The position numbers and the translations under genes were made by a program. A DNA stretch of 64,000 bases from assembly GCA_946407015.1 (NCBI GenBank), contig CAMJML010000002.1, positions 1 through 64,000 of the forward strand, in the 5' to 3' direction. Shown in pieces: positions 32,951 through 41,735 of this stretch (position 1 is the stretch's first letter; the number at the start of each line of letters is the position of its first letter). This DNA comes from an uncultured Selenomonadales bacterium (GTDB lineage: Bacteria > Bacillota > Negativicutes > DSM-1736 > Dendrosporobacteraceae). The notes beneath the pieces are model-generated. The model did no database searches and was not told where the DNA came from. It was given only the letters and a program-made list of their open reading frames with translations.

Positions 32951-33804
32951 GCTTAAAAAATGTGACTTACACCTATATGCCCAAAACCCCCTTTGAGAAA
33001 ACTGCGATTGATACCATCAATCTGGAAATTCAGCGTGGTGAGTTTGTTGCCATCATCGGCCATACCGGTTCGGGAAAATCCACATTGGTGCAGCATTTGA
33101 ACGGGATTCTTAAACCGACTCAGGGAACGGTCACTGTCGACGGTGTGGACCTGCATGACAAAAAAGCCGCTGCTAAGGCTGCCCGTTCTAAAGTCGGTAT
33201 GGTCTTTCAATATCCCGAGCATCAGCTTTTTGAAGAGACCATCTATGCCGATATTGCCTTTGGACCAAAGAATCTGGGCTTAACAGAGGATGAAATTGAC
33301 CAAAGAGTAAAACGGGCTATGAATTTTGTTGGCCTGGACTTTGACCAGTATGCGCAGCGTTCGCCCTTTCAACTTAGTGGCGGGCAGATGCGGCGGGTGG
33401 CGATAGCTGGCGTCATTGCCCTGGAACCGGAATATCTTATTTTGGATGAACCTTCGGCAGGCTTAGACCCACGTGGCCGTGACGAAATTTTTCAAGAGAT
33501 CGTCCAGCTTTATCAAAGCTCCGGAATCACCGTTATTTTAGTCTCCCATAACATGGAAGATGTTGCCAAAATGGCGACTCGTCTTATTGTTATGAATGGC
33601 GGTAAGGTCAGCTTGGACGGATCTCCGTTGGAAGTGTTCCGGGAGCCGGAGAAATTAAAAACGGCTGGCGTGGATGTACCGCCGGTTACAGCCCTATTGC
33701 GCCTGTTAAAGCTGCGTGGACTGCCCATCGATGATAGTCTGTTAACCATTGATGAGGCTGTTGCAACCATTACCACTGCTTTGGGGGAAAGAAAAGAATG
33801 CTGA
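32941..33804 (+). CDS. ecfA2: ECF transporter ATPase EcfA2
   Basis: 287 residues. It is the second ATPase of the ECF module. Walker A is GHTGSGKST, the signature LSGGQMRRVAIA, Walker B YLILDEPSAGLDPRG, with the switch region LVSHNMED. It overlaps both neighbours, ecfA1 by ten bases and ecfT by seven, implying coupled translation. Confidence 0.95.
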   Translation: MSISLKNVTYTYMPKTPFEKTAIDTINLEIQRGEFVAIIGHTGSGKSTLVQHLNGILKPTQGTVTVDGVDLHDKKAAAKAARSKVGMVFQYPEHQLFEETIYADIAFGPKNLGLTEDEIDQRVKRAMNFVGLDFDQYAQRSPFQLSGGQMRRVAIAGVIALEPEYLILDEPSAGLDPRGRDEIFQEIVQLYQSSGITVILVSHNMEDVAKMATRLIVMNGGKVSLDGSPLEVFREPEKLKTAGVDVPPVTALLRLLKLRGLPIDDSLLTIDEAVATITTALGERKEC

Positions 33805-34607
33805 CAGATATCACATTAGGTCAATACTTTCCCGGCAAGTCGTTGATTCATCAATTAGACCCCCGGGCAAAGATTATTTGTGTTTTCTTATTTATTGCCA
33901 GTATCTTTATTGGTGAAAGTTATGCTTCCTATGCACTCATGGCCGGTTTTGTTGCGCTTGTTTTGGCCTTATCTTCCATTCCGCCGGCCATGATTGCTAA
34001 ATCTTTAAAGCCTTTATGGATCATCATCCTGTTAACAGTGGGCATCCATGTTTTTACCACTCCCGGCCGGGTTGTTTATGAGTTTGGCTTTCTCAGTGTT
34101 ACGGAGGAAGGGCTGCGGCAAGGCTTTTTAATGTCTACCCGCCTGGTGCTGCTTATTGTCGTTTCTTCCTTGCTTACGTATACCACTTCGCCGATTGCTT
34201 TGACCGATGCGATTGAACGATTGCTTAAGCCGTTTGAAAAAGTGGGCCTGCCCGCTCATGAGCTCGCGATGATGATGACGATTGCTCTCCGGTTTATTCC
34301 GACACTGCTCGAAGAAACAGACCGGATTATGAAGGCCCAGATGGCCCGTGGGGCTGATTTTGCTTCCGGGAATATCTTACGCCGGGCCCAAAGCATGATT
34401 CCGCTTTTGGTTCCGCTATTTATCAGTGCTTTTCGCCGGGCCGATGAACTGGCCATCGCGATGGAAGCCCGCTGCTACCGGGGTGGCGAAAACCGCACCC
34501 GGATGAAAGAACTTCAGCATACCGGCAGGGACTGGGCTGCCTATGGCTTTATGCTGGTTTTTATCCTGATCCTGGTATATTTAAAGTTTACGGCAGGCAA
34601 GCTATGA
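33798..34607 (+). CDS. ecfT: ECF transporter transmembrane protein EcfT
   Basis: 269 residues. EcfT joins the ATPases to the S component. It has about five or six membrane segments. The two Ala-Arg coupling motifs are seen as QMARGADF and EARCYRGG in the C-terminal cytosolic helices. It opens with LGQYFPGKSLIHQLDPRAKI, a family hallmark. It overlaps truA by four bases (ATGA). Confidence 0.95.
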   Translation: MLTDITLGQYFPGKSLIHQLDPRAKIICVFLFIASIFIGESYASYALMAGFVALVLALSSIPPAMIAKSLKPLWIIILLTVGIHVFTTPGRVVYEFGFLSVTEEGLRQGFLMSTRLVLLIVVSSLLTYTTSPIALTDAIERLLKPFEKVGLPAHELAMMMTIALRFIPTLLEETDRIMKAQMARGADFASGNILRRAQSMIPLLVPLFISAFRRADELAIAMEARCYRGGENRTRMKELQHTGRDWAAYGFMLVFILILVYLKFTAGKL

Positions 34608-35374
34608 GTGAGCAGCAGTCAGAACAGCCGCTGCGGAACAGCCGTAATATTAAACTGACGCTTGCCTATGATGGCACTCGTTATCATGGTTTTCAGCGAC
34701 AGCAGAATGCTTTGGCCATTCAGGAGATAGTAGAAACCAGGCTAGCGTTTTTATTTGGGCACCCACTTAAAATAGCCGGTGCCGGACGGACAGATACCGG
34801 AGTCCATGCCTATGGCCAGGTAATCAGTTTTACAACAACCGGAAGCATCCCTGTCGGCAACATTCCACGGGCAGCCAGAGGCTTGCTGCCGGACGATATT
34901 GTTGTCCTGCAGGCTGAAGAAGTGGATGCCGGTTTTCATGCCCGGTTTTCGGCACAAAGTAAGATTTACGAATACCGGATTCACCAGTCGCCGGTTGCCG
35001 ATCCTTTTTTACGAAATTACAGCTGGCATATTGGGCAAACTCTGGACAGTGAGCAAATGCATATTGCCGTGCAAGCCATTGTGGGTACTCATGATTTTTC
35101 CGCCTTTAGGGCCAGTGGGAGTGCTCCGGTTAATCCGGTTCGGACTATTTTGGCGGCAAGCTGCACACAATCGGGAACACAAATCCAATTTTCCTTTTGG
35201 GGAACAGGCTTTCTTTATCACATGGTACGGAACCTGGTCGGAACGCTGGTCAATGTCGGGCGTGGAAAACTAACCGTGGAACAATTTTCTGCCGTGTTGC
35301 AGAGCTGCGATCGTCACCAGGCTGGTGCAACCGCTCCGCCACAGGGCTTGTACCTTAAGGAAGTCCATTATTAA
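34604..35374 (+). CDS. truA: tRNA pseudouridine(38-40) synthase TruA
   Basis: 256 residues. It makes pseudouridine in the anticodon arm at positions 38-40. The catalytic Asp is in AGRTDTGVHA. NIKLTLAYDGTRYHGFQRQ and FLYHMVRNLVGTLV are also conserved. Its ATG overlaps the ecfT stop. Confidence 0.96.
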   Translation: MSEQQSEQPLRNSRNIKLTLAYDGTRYHGFQRQQNALAIQEIVETRLAFLFGHPLKIAGAGRTDTGVHAYGQVISFTTTGSIPVGNIPRAARGLLPDDIVVLQAEEVDAGFHARFSAQSKIYEYRIHQSPVADPFLRNYSWHIGQTLDSEQMHIAVQAIVGTHDFSAFRASGSAPVNPVRTILAASCTQSGTQIQFSFWGTGFLYHMVRNLVGTLVNVGRGKLTVEQFSAVLQSCDRHQAGATAPPQGLYLKEVHY

Positions 35375-35431
35375 AGGATAAAGGAACATGAAAATTAGAA
35401 AATAAAATTTCTTGCTAACAAGGTAAAATCC

Positions 35432-35460
35432 TTGACATTAGGTTGCCTATTTATTACAAT
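35432..35460 (+). promoter_or_regulatory. sigma-A promoter for rplM-rpsI
   Basis: TTGACA (35432-35437), a 17-base spacer and TACAAT (35455-35460). Transcription would begin near 35467, leaving a leader of about 90 bases before rplM. Confidence 0.82.
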
Positions 35461-35466
35461 GATTTT

Positions 35467-35547
35467 ATGAGATTTTTGACATGGCTTCCACTAGCCCCGG
35501 AGACTGTGGGATAAAATCAAATGTTGTAATTGCTTGGACAAGGAGGG
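35467..35547 (+). promoter_or_regulatory. rplM leader, probable L13 leader RNA
   Basis: The leader contains ATGGCTTCCACTAGCCCCGGAG and then GACTGTGGGATA before AAGGAGG. It reminds me of the short L13 leader known in Firmicutes, thought to mediate feedback by L13. I have not compared it with the covariance model. Confidence 0.5.
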
Positions 35548-35554
35548 ATATCGA

Positions 35555-35995
35555 ATGAAAACAACTTTCATGGCAAACGCGGCCAATGTTGAACGCAAAT
35601 GGTACGTTGTTGATGCTGAAGGTAAAACTGTAGGTAGATTAGCCGCTGAAGTTGCAAAAGTTCTTCGTGGCAAACATAAACCAACTTTCACTCCGCATGT
35701 TGATACTGGTGACCATGTGATCATTATCAATGCAGAGAAAGTTGCATTCACAGGTAAGAAACTAACTCAAAAAACTTATTTCCGCCATTCCGGTTATCCT
35801 GGTGGAACAACATTCACGACTGCTGGTAAAATGCTGGCAACCAGACCGGAGCGCGTGCTTGAGTTAGCGATTAAAGGGATGCTGCCGAAGAATTCTCTCG
35901 GCCGTCAAATGTACCGCAAGTTAAAAGTTTACAGTGGTTCTGCACATCCACATGCAGCTCAAACCCCTGAAGTATTAGAAATCAACGTACGATAA
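35555..35995 (+). CDS. rplM: 50S ribosomal protein L13
   Basis: 146 residues. L13 is an early 50S assembly protein. [26 protein letters not shown] and [19 protein letters not shown] are diagnostic. The start is ATG 35555, seven bases after AAGGAGGG; in-frame start 35534 lies before that site. It has its own promoter and is paired with rpsI. Confidence 0.96.
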   Translation: MKTTFMANAANVERKWYVVDAEGKTVGRLAAEVAKVLRGKHKPTFTPHVDTGDHVIIINAEKVAFTGKKLTQKTYFRHSGYPGGTTFTTAGKMLATRPERVLELAIKGMLPKNSLGRQMYRKLKVYSGSAHPHAAQTPEVLEINVR

Positions 35996-36015
35996 CCGGA
36001 AAGGAGGAACACAAA

Positions 36016-36408
36016 ATGGCATTAGTGAATCACTACGGCACAGGCCGCAGAAAAACTTCGGTTGCCAGAGTTCGTCTGGTTCCGGGTGAAGGAAATATCA
36101 TCGTAAATAATCGTCCTTTGAATGATTATTTCGGTCTTAAAACCCTTGAGCTGATCGTTAAGCAACCGCTTAACCTGACTGATACTCTTGGAAAATACGA
36201 TGTCCTGGCAAAAGTTGAAGGAGGCGGTCCTTCCGGTCAAGCTGGTGCAATCCGTCATGGTATTGCCCGCGCTCTGTTAAGAGTTGACCTGGAATATCGT
36301 CCAGCATTGAAAAAAGCTGGCTTCCTGACTCGTGACCCACGCGAAAAAGAGCGTCGTAAATACGGCCTCAAAAAAGCGCGTAAAGCTTCTCAGTTCTCCA
36401 AACGTTAA
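36016..36408 (+). CDS. rpsI: 30S ribosomal protein S9
   Basis: 130 residues. S9's C-terminal tail touches P-site t[23 protein letters not shown] and the tail [21 protein letters not shown] are as expected. ATG 36016 follows AAAGGAGG. A terminator follows. Confidence 0.97.
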   Translation: MALVNHYGTGRRKTSVARVRLVPGEGNIIVNNRPLNDYFGLKTLELIVKQPLNLTDTLGKYDVLAKVEGGGPSGQAGAIRHGIARALLRVDLEYRPALKKAGFLTRDPREKERRKYGLKKARKASQFSKR

Positions 36409-36421
36409 TATTAACGAAATT

Positions 36422-36456
36422 AACCCCTGTAAACTCAGTTTGCAGGGGTTTTATTA
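36422..36456 (+). terminator. terminator after rpsI
   Basis: AACCCCTG (36422-36429) pairs with CAGGGGTT (36443-36450). The stem extends through AAAC/GTTT, and TTTATTATT follows. Confidence 0.88.
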
Positions 36457-36590
36457 TTGATATCACGACTTCCTGCCTCGGTTGCTTGGCTGTTGGTTTG
36501 ACCTAGAATAATAAAGTGTATCATGCTCTACAGATGCGTACATAATAAGTCAAAACATGAATGCTTGCCAGCGAAAATGGAGGAAAAGTT

Positions 36591-37781
36591 GTGAAAGCCG
36601 TTGTTTATCATAAACCTTACAATCTTTCATTAGAAGATGTGCCAATGCCTGAACTTCAGGATTCACGCGAAATGCTTGTGCGGGTTACCTCAACCGCCAT
36701 ATGCGGATCAGACTTGCATATTTATCATGGACTGCAGCCGATGTTGCATGATGGCGTCATCCCTGGTCATGAGTTTATGGGAATTATTGAAGAAGTGGGC
36801 AAAGGGATAAAACGCTGGAAAAGAGGGGACAGGGTATTAGTGCCTTTTCCAATTGCCTGTGGCGAGTGTATCATGTGCAATGCAAAGCTATGGTCTCATT
36901 GTGAAAGGTCCAATGAAAATGGAGAACTTGCGGCTGTGTTTGGCCACGGCGCGGCTTACGGCAGCTTTCAAGGCGGTCAAGCGGAATATGTTCGTGTCCC
37001 TTATGCGGATGTCAGTCCAATTCTGGTTCCTGATCACCTCACTGACGAGCAGGCACTCTTTGTTACCGACATTTTGCCTACAGCCTATTGGATTGTTGAT
37101 GTTGCTGGCGTTAAGTCTGGCGATTCGGTCGCTGTCTTTGGCTGTGGCCCGGTAGGAATTTTAGCGCAACGCTGTGCTATTTTTAAGGGAGCACGCCGGG
37201 TTTATGCCGTTGATCAACTTCCTTACCGGCTCGAGTTAGCTCGAAAGTTGAATCCAGGAGTAGAAACGATCAACTTTCGTGACCATGACGATCCCGGTGA
37301 AGTCATCCGTGAACGTACAGGTGGACGCGGGGTAGATGTCGCTATTGATGCAGTCGGTTTTGAATCCGAACCTACGGAGCCAATCGTTGCTGCGATGGTT
37401 GGGATGAAGCGAATTGGAATTCCGCCACTACCCGGCACCCGGCCGGAGGATCAGCCGGCAGTTGCATCAGTATCAGCCATCAATTGGGAAGTAAAAGCAT
37501 TGCGCCACGGAGGAAGCCTGGGCTTAGCAGGCGTTTATGGTGCCAAGGCTGACGGGTTTCCGATTGGTGATATTTTTGCTAAAGGAATTACCATCAATTG
37601 CGGTCAAGCCTTAGTCCAAAATTATACCAGTGAGCTTCTTCAATTGATTCAGCAGGGAAGACTTCGGGCCGATGATATCATTACCCACCGCTTATCGCTA
37701 GATGAAGCGATGACAGGCTATGAGAAGTTTGGCCGGCGCATTGATAATTGTCTTAAAGTTGTCATGCATCCTGCTCATTAA
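36591..37781 (+). CDS. zinc-dependent alcohol dehydrogenase family protein
   Basis: 396 residues, medium-chain dehydrogenase family. The catalytic zinc site is seen in AICGSDLHIYHG (Cys) and PGHEFMGIIEEVG (His-Glu). The four-Cys structural zinc loop is CGECIMCNAKLWSHC. The nucleotide fold is FGCGPVGILAQ. It resembles the glutathione-independent formaldehyde or threonine dehydrogenase branch; the substrate cannot be told from sequence. The start is GTG 36591, seven bases after GGAGG. It stands alone between two terminators. Confidence 0.88.
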   Translation: MKAVVYHKPYNLSLEDVPMPELQDSREMLVRVTSTAICGSDLHIYHGLQPMLHDGVIPGHEFMGIIEEVGKGIKRWKRGDRVLVPFPIACGECIMCNAKLWSHCERSNENGELAAVFGHGAAYGSFQGGQAEYVRVPYADVSPILVPDHLTDEQALFVTDILPTAYWIVDVAGVKSGDSVAVFGCGPVGILAQRCAIFKGARRVYAVDQLPYRLELARKLNPGVETINFRDHDDPGEVIRERTGGRGVDVAIDAVGFESEPTEPIVAAMVGMKRIGIPPLPGTRPEDQPAVASVSAINWEVKALRHGGSLGLAGVYGAKADGFPIGDIFAKGITINCGQALVQNYTSELLQLIQQGRLRADDIITHRLSLDEAMTGYEKFGRRIDNCLKVVMHPAH

Positions 37782-37800
37782 ATGATTATAATCATTCAAA

Positions 37801-37834
37801 AAACAACAACCCGGATACCGGGTTGTTGTTTTCA
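37801..37834 (+). terminator. terminator after the alcohol dehydrogenase gene
   Basis: AAACAACAACCCGG (37801-37814) pairs perfectly with CCGGGTTGTTGTTT (37818-37831) around ATA and is followed by TTC. The A/T-rich arms suggest a strong, perhaps bidirectional, terminator. Confidence 0.9.
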
Positions 37835-37964
37835 TTGACTGATCGATAGAGTAGCGATAGGGATGATGCTTTAAAATTTAAGGAAAGTATTTTTTTATGA
37901 GAGCAGGAAAAGCCCTGTACTGGTTGTATTATACATTACAGTAGAAATATTGGAGGTTATCACC

Positions 37965-38609
37965 GTGAAAAAAATCATTACCGGAACGCTGGCAGCGCTT
38001 ATGTTGACGAGCGGGATCGCGTTTGCAAATTTAGATGATACGAAAGAATCGATCAGCAGCCGCTATGGGGACTGTCGTTTAGTCATTGATACCGACAATC
38101 AGATCTGGTCGAAAGCGGAGTGGGAAAGCAAAGGGATGCAGCGGGCGAAAGCCGCCTCTTATATGCATTCGTTTACCCGTAACAGTTTGCGGACCCAGAT
38201 GGAAGTGATGTATACCAATGAAGGCGTAGTCCGTGCTCAGCGGTTTACACCTGATACAGCAATAAAGATTAAGGATTTTAAAACTTATTATCCGGAAATT
38301 GCCCAGTTGCTCGGTTCACCGCAAGCCGTGGCTTTCGCCAGTTATAAACCCTTGACCAGTCAATTTCAGGAGGCTCAATCCCCTGTCACAATGGGGGTTG
38401 TGGTAAAAACTTCACCGGCCGGCCATAAGGGCTCTTATTACACCTTACTGGCTTTTAACATTCAGGATGAAGGCCGTTTGATTAAAGACAGCAAATTCAT
38501 TGATCCTGAAACCGGTATTCGGGAGTTTACCATTGAGCGGGTTTATCGTACCTCCGCCAATGATGCTCTGGATTCAGGCGATTGGCAGCGAATCCAAAAT
38601 TTCTTTTAA
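37965..38609 (+). CDS. secreted protein of unknown function
   Basis: 214 residues. I do not recognise the family. The N-terminus is a clear signal peptide: two lysines, the hydrophobic ITGTLAALMLTSGIAF, and a likely cut after AFA (about residue 20). The mature part is a soluble mixed fold with one cysteine, so no disulfide is expected. The middle (about 95-160) has hydrophobic strands such as VTMGVVVKT and YYTLLAFNI. The start is GTG 37965 after TTGGAGG. It lies 51 bases before a cysteine-rich gene; cotranscription is likely but a joint role is unknown. Confidence 0.8.
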   Translation: MKKIITGTLAALMLTSGIAFANLDDTKESISSRYGDCRLVIDTDNQIWSKAEWESKGMQRAKAASYMHSFTRNSLRTQMEVMYTNEGVVRAQRFTPDTAIKIKDFKTYYPEIAQLLGSPQAVAFASYKPLTSQFQEAQSPVTMGVVVKTSPAGHKGSYYTLLAFNIQDEGRLIKDSKFIDPETGIREFTIERVYRTSANDALDSGDWQRIQNFF

Positions 38610-38660
38610 CAGTTCGACCTACGGGTCATGCACGTTATTTTAAGATCAGGAGGAGCATAA

Positions 38661-39041
38661 ATGGGCTTTTCACAGCAAGCTGCCAGTCAGGCTTATGAAT
38701 ATGCCGAGTTGATTTGCCGCCACTGTCCTCAGTGTCAGAATACCTGTCATATTCATATTGCGAAAGACACGCTGAGCTATATGGCTCAATCAGGCAGCCG
38801 GTTTTTTGAAGGGTTTCCTGATACCATTTTGCCGATGATCCGCAATTTGCCACTTACCGGCAAGGCGGTCGACAAATTGAGAATTGCCGAGGTTTATGAT
38901 ATTGTTCAACTCACTTGCGATAATTGTCCGTTAGATGAACATAAGGGGCATTGTGCCGTCAATGTTGCGTTGACCGCTCTTGGGACATTACTTTACGGTC
39001 CTAATTTTTTGACTGAGAGGGATATTCAAACCCAATCCTAA
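38661..39041 (+). CDS. cysteine-rich protein, probable metal binder
   Basis: 126 residues, not recognised. Four cysteines lie close together at 19, 22, 25 and 29 (CRHCPQCQNTCHIH), followed by two histidines. A second group is at 86, 89 and 98 (TCDNCPLDEHKGHC). Seven cysteines with nearby histidines suggest zinc or an iron-sulfur site, but this is an inference. No signal peptide or membrane segment is evident. ATG 38661 follows CAGGAGGAG at 38647-38655. A terminator shared with the convergent gene follows. Confidence 0.75.
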   Translation: MGFSQQAASQAYEYAELICRHCPQCQNTCHIHIAKDTLSYMAQSGSRFFEGFPDTILPMIRNLPLTGKAVDKLRIAEVYDIVQLTCDNCPLDEHKGHCAVNVALTALGTLLYGPNFLTERDIQTQS

Positions 39042-39059
39042 ATAAATTGCTAGTAAAAT

Positions 39060-39085
39060 AAGAGGCCGGTTGGCCTCTTTGTTTT
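39060..39085. terminator. bidirectional terminator between convergent genes
   Basis: AAGAGGCC (39060-39067) pairs with GGCCTCTT (39072-39079) around GGTT. TGTTTT follows on the plus strand and A-rich sequence precedes it, so it could serve both the cysteine-rich gene and the convergent glycosyltransferase gene. Confidence 0.85.
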
Positions 39086-39104
39086 ATCATTTGGAGCAGT
39101 GGGA

Positions 39105-39875
39105 TTAACGGGCCAGCTTTAGCGGAGCACTCTTTGCTTCTTCAGCCAGAGAAGGACCGATATAGCCACCACGGACCATTGCATTTAACACAATGGCTTG
39201 GCGTTGTTTGGCCGCAATGAAATCGACATAGGGAGAATAGAGAGAGGGAGCATTAGGAAGCCCAGCCAGCAGGGCTGATTCCGACAGTGTTAATTGACTG
39301 GGAGCTTTATCGAAATAACCTTGTGCTGCATCGCCAATTCCATACATTCCGGAACCAAAGTAAATGGTATTGAGATACATTTCTAAAATTTCTTCTTTGG
39401 AATAACGTAGTTCCATATCAACAGACAGAACAAATTCCTCGATTTTACGGCTTAGTGAGCGTTCCTGGCTGAGAAACAGGTTCTTGACTAATTGCTGGGT
39501 GATGGTGCTGCCTCCTTCCTGAATCTGGCCGGTTTGCATATTCACCAGGATCGCCCGCAGAATACCTTCCACATCAAAGCCAGGGTGACTGTAGAACCGG
39601 TTGTCTTCTACGGCAATGACAGCCTGCTGCATGACTAAAGGGATATCGTTAAGTTTGATATAATTTTTTGGGGAGATTTTTGCTTGAACAGCACTTTTGA
39701 GTGCTACAATCCGGTAAGTCCGCTCCCATAAGCCGGCGAGGGTTTTCGTAGCCTCTTGGGATTGAACGGCTGTCGAGGCGGGAAGGTATGTTGTGACTAC
39801 ATTGCCGCCACCGGCCCATAAAAAACAGCCTATAAATAATAACAATAAAAATACAAAAAAATGACTTTTGCGCAT
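39105..39875 (-). CDS. monofunctional peptidoglycan glycosyltransferase (GT51)
   Basis: 256 residues. It would polymerise lipid II into glycan strands at the outer face of the inner membrane. An N-terminal membrane anchor (about 5-24) is followed by the GT51 domain. The catalytic Glu is in AVEDNRFYSHPGFD, and GGSTITQQLVKNLFLS and the second Glu in EILEMYLNTIYFG are present. The protein ends where a class A PBP would go on to its transpeptidase, so it is MtgA-like or a single-domain PBP1 relative. The ATG follows AAGGAGG on the minus strand. Confidence 0.88.
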   Translation of the reverse strand: MRKSHFFVFLLLLFIGCFLWAGGGNVVTTYLPASTAVQSQEATKTLAGLWERTYRIVALKSAVQAKISPKNYIKLNDIPLVMQQAVIAVEDNRFYSHPGFDVEGILRAILVNMQTGQIQEGGSTITQQLVKNLFLSQERSLSRKIEEFVLSVDMELRYSKEEILEMYLNTIYFGSGMYGIGDAAQGYFDKAPSQLTLSESALLAGLPNAPSLYSPYVDFIAAKQRQAIVLNAMVRGGYIGPSLAEEAKSAPLKLAR

Positions 39876-39997
39876 GAAATCCTCCTTGCTTTGTACAAGC
39901 CCTATTCTTATTTTACTCCAGGCAACCGGCTTTGACTATATTGGATTTCATCCGACATAGCTTTGCGAACTCCGGCATAAAGTAGCAATGGAGACTT

Positions 39998-40029
39998 CAT
40001 TCAGGCGGCGTTTTAACGCCGCCTGAATG
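39998..40029. other. perfect 13-bp hairpin upstream of cwlD
   Basis: CATTCAGGCGGCG (39998-40010) pairs without mismatch with CGCCGCCTGAATG (40017-40029) around TTTTAA. No T run follows on the plus strand. It lies 12 bases before the repeat element at 40042-40097 and might end transcription from upstream or be part of a repeat. Confidence 0.6.
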
Positions 40030-40041
40030 GTAGTTGAAATT

Positions 40042-40097
40042 TAGCCGCTGTTTACTCACCGCTTATAGAAGCGAGGATGAGAGCGGGGGTTAGTCAT
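40042..40097 (+). repeat. structured repeat element, copy 1 (before cwlD)
   Basis: About 56 bases beginning TAGCCGCTGTTTACTCACC. It shares most bases with copy 2 at 43946-44001. The inner hairpin is CGCTT-ATAG-AAGCG, and an outer stem pairs CCGCT with AGCGG. It ends 32 bases before the cwlD start, in the same orientation as the gene. Confidence 0.6.
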
Positions 40098-40129
40098 CGG
40101 ATAAAAAGCAACTGGCTGGAGGGATAAGA

Positions 40130-40846
40130 ATGTGGATCATGGCCATTCGCCGCAAGCTGCTCAAAAAACTGCTGCTGCTCAGCATTGCCATTGTTGTCCT
40201 GAATATGCTTACACTGCGCTATTTGGTTAACAATGATATCGAGAATACTGATCTTAGCCACCTAAACGGGCATGTGATTATCATTGATCCGGGCCATGGG
40301 GGAATTGACAGTGGAGCTACCTATAATGGCCTGGATGAAAAGGAAATTACGTTAGCGATTGCCACAAAACTGGGTGCGGTGCTGCAGAGCCAGGGAGCAA
40401 CTGTTCAGTACACCCGGGAAGGGGATGTGGATTATTATACACGCGGTAAAGGCGGCAAAAGAAATGATTTGCTGAAAAGAGTGGAAGTGATTAATGCTTC
40501 CGGAGCTGAGGTATTTGTCAGTGTGCATTGTAATGCCATTAAAGCCGGACAGTGGTTTGGCTCACAGGTTTTTTACAATCCCAAGGACGAACATAACAAG
40601 CCTTTAGCAGAGGCGATACAGACTGTGCTTAAGGATTATGCCCCAGGGAATAAACGTCAAGCCAAGCAGGACTTACAGATACTATTATTGAATTCTGTTA
40701 ACATTCCCGGCGTATTAATTGAAACAGGTTATTTAAGTAATGAGCGGGAGGCCCGCTTATTGGCCGATCCCAATTATCAACAGAAACTGGCAGAACAGAT
40801 TGCCAAAGCGCTGGCGTATCATTTCAGCCAAAATGTGGGACGATAA
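40130..40846 (+). CDS. cwlD: N-acetylmuramoyl-L-alanine amidase CwlD
   Basis: 238 residues. CwlD-type amidases trim stem peptides so that muramic delta-lactam forms in spore cortex. An N-terminal membrane segment (about 10-30) precedes an Amidase_3 domain. The zinc ligands appear in IDPGHGGIDSG (His), LDEKEITLAIA (Glu) and VSVHCNAI (His). The catalytic Glu is in VLIETGYLSN. ATG 40130 follows GGAGGG, with ATG 40139 as an alternative. The close match to CwlD rather than a general autolysin rests on size, membrane anchor and the absence of wall-binding repeats. Confidence 0.85.
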   Translation: MWIMAIRRKLLKKLLLLSIAIVVLNMLTLRYLVNNDIENTDLSHLNGHVIIIDPGHGGIDSGATYNGLDEKEITLAIATKLGAVLQSQGATVQYTREGDVDYYTRGKGGKRNDLLKRVEVINASGAEVFVSVHCNAIKAGQWFGSQVFYNPKDEHNKPLAEAIQTVLKDYAPGNKRQAKQDLQILLLNSVNIPGVLIETGYLSNEREARLLADPNYQQKLAEQIAKALAYHFSQNVGR

Positions 40847-40880
40847 CAGTGCAAATATTGATTGCCAAGGGAGTGACGAT

Positions 40881-41735
40881 GTGAGAAAATTTATCGGCTG
40901 TGCATTGATGCCTCATCCGCCGATTATGATTCCGGAAATAGGCAAGGATGAATTGAACAAGATTCAAGCAACTGTCGACGCTGCCGAGCAAGTGGCCAAA
41001 ACCGTCAAAGAATATAATCCCCAAACTATTATCGTAATCACACCACATGGTCCGGTCTTTGATGATGCGGCCAGCATCAGTGTTCATCCACGGTTGAAAG
41101 GCAATATGGCTGACTTTGGCGTACCGGAAGTATCGGTCGGTTTTGAAACAGACGGCTTATTGGTCCGTCATATTCTCAAGCAAGCCCAGCGTCTGGGCAT
41201 CAATTTGATTGAGCTTACCGACGATATCGCTAAAACCTACCGGATTCCGCTGGTTCTGGATCATGGGGCCATTGTCCCGCTCTACTACTTGCATAAAGCC
41301 GGCTTTAAGGGACAGCTTGTGCATTTGTCCATGGGAATGGTGCCCTATGAAGAAATGTACACGTTTGGCAAAGCCGTGCAAGCGGCTGTGAAAATTGTGG
41401 ACAAGCGGGTGCTGGTGTTGGCGTCCGGAGATTTATCTCACCGGCTGACACCGGATGCTCCGGCTGGTTACAGTCCCCGTGCCAAAGAGTTTGACCAGCA
41501 GATTATCGAAGCCTTAAAAACCTTGAATATCAAAGCCTTGCTCAATATGGACCGCACTTTGATTGAGGAAGCCGGTGAATGCGGGCTGAGGCCGATTTGC
41601 TTTCTCATGGGAGCCTTAGGCGGGCTGGCGGTGTCTTCCCAAATTTTATCTTATGAAGGCCCTTTCGGTGTGGGGTATGCCGTTGGCTTGTTTTTGAACC
41701 GGGATATCCTAAAAGGAGGCGAAAGTAGTGAGTAA
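40881..41735 (+). CDS. AmmeMemoRadiSam system dioxygenase-like protein (LigB/MEMO family)
   Basis: 284 residues. It belongs to the class III extradiol dioxygenase (LigB)/MEMO superfamily. Candidate metal-binding histidines are in LMPHPPIMIPEIG, ITPHGPVFDD, VLDHGAIVPLYYL and ASGDLSHR. The activity of this branch is not known. The start is GTG 40881, about five bases after AAGGGAGTG; the open frame reaches back into cwlD, but that part is its shadow. It overlaps the AMMECR1 gene by eight bases. In many Firmicutes the two are fused; here they are separate. Confidence 0.88.
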   Translation: MRKFIGCALMPHPPIMIPEIGKDELNKIQATVDAAEQVAKTVKEYNPQTIIVITPHGPVFDDAASISVHPRLKGNMADFGVPEVSVGFETDGLLVRHILKQAQRLGINLIELTDDIAKTYRIPLVLDHGAIVPLYYLHKAGFKGQLVHLSMGMVPYEEMYTFGKAVQAAVKIVDKRVLVLASGDLSHRLTPDAPAGYSPRAKEFDQQIIEALKTLNIKALLNMDRTLIEEAGECGLRPICFLMGALGGLAVSSQILSYEGPFGVGYAVGLFLNRDILKGGESSE

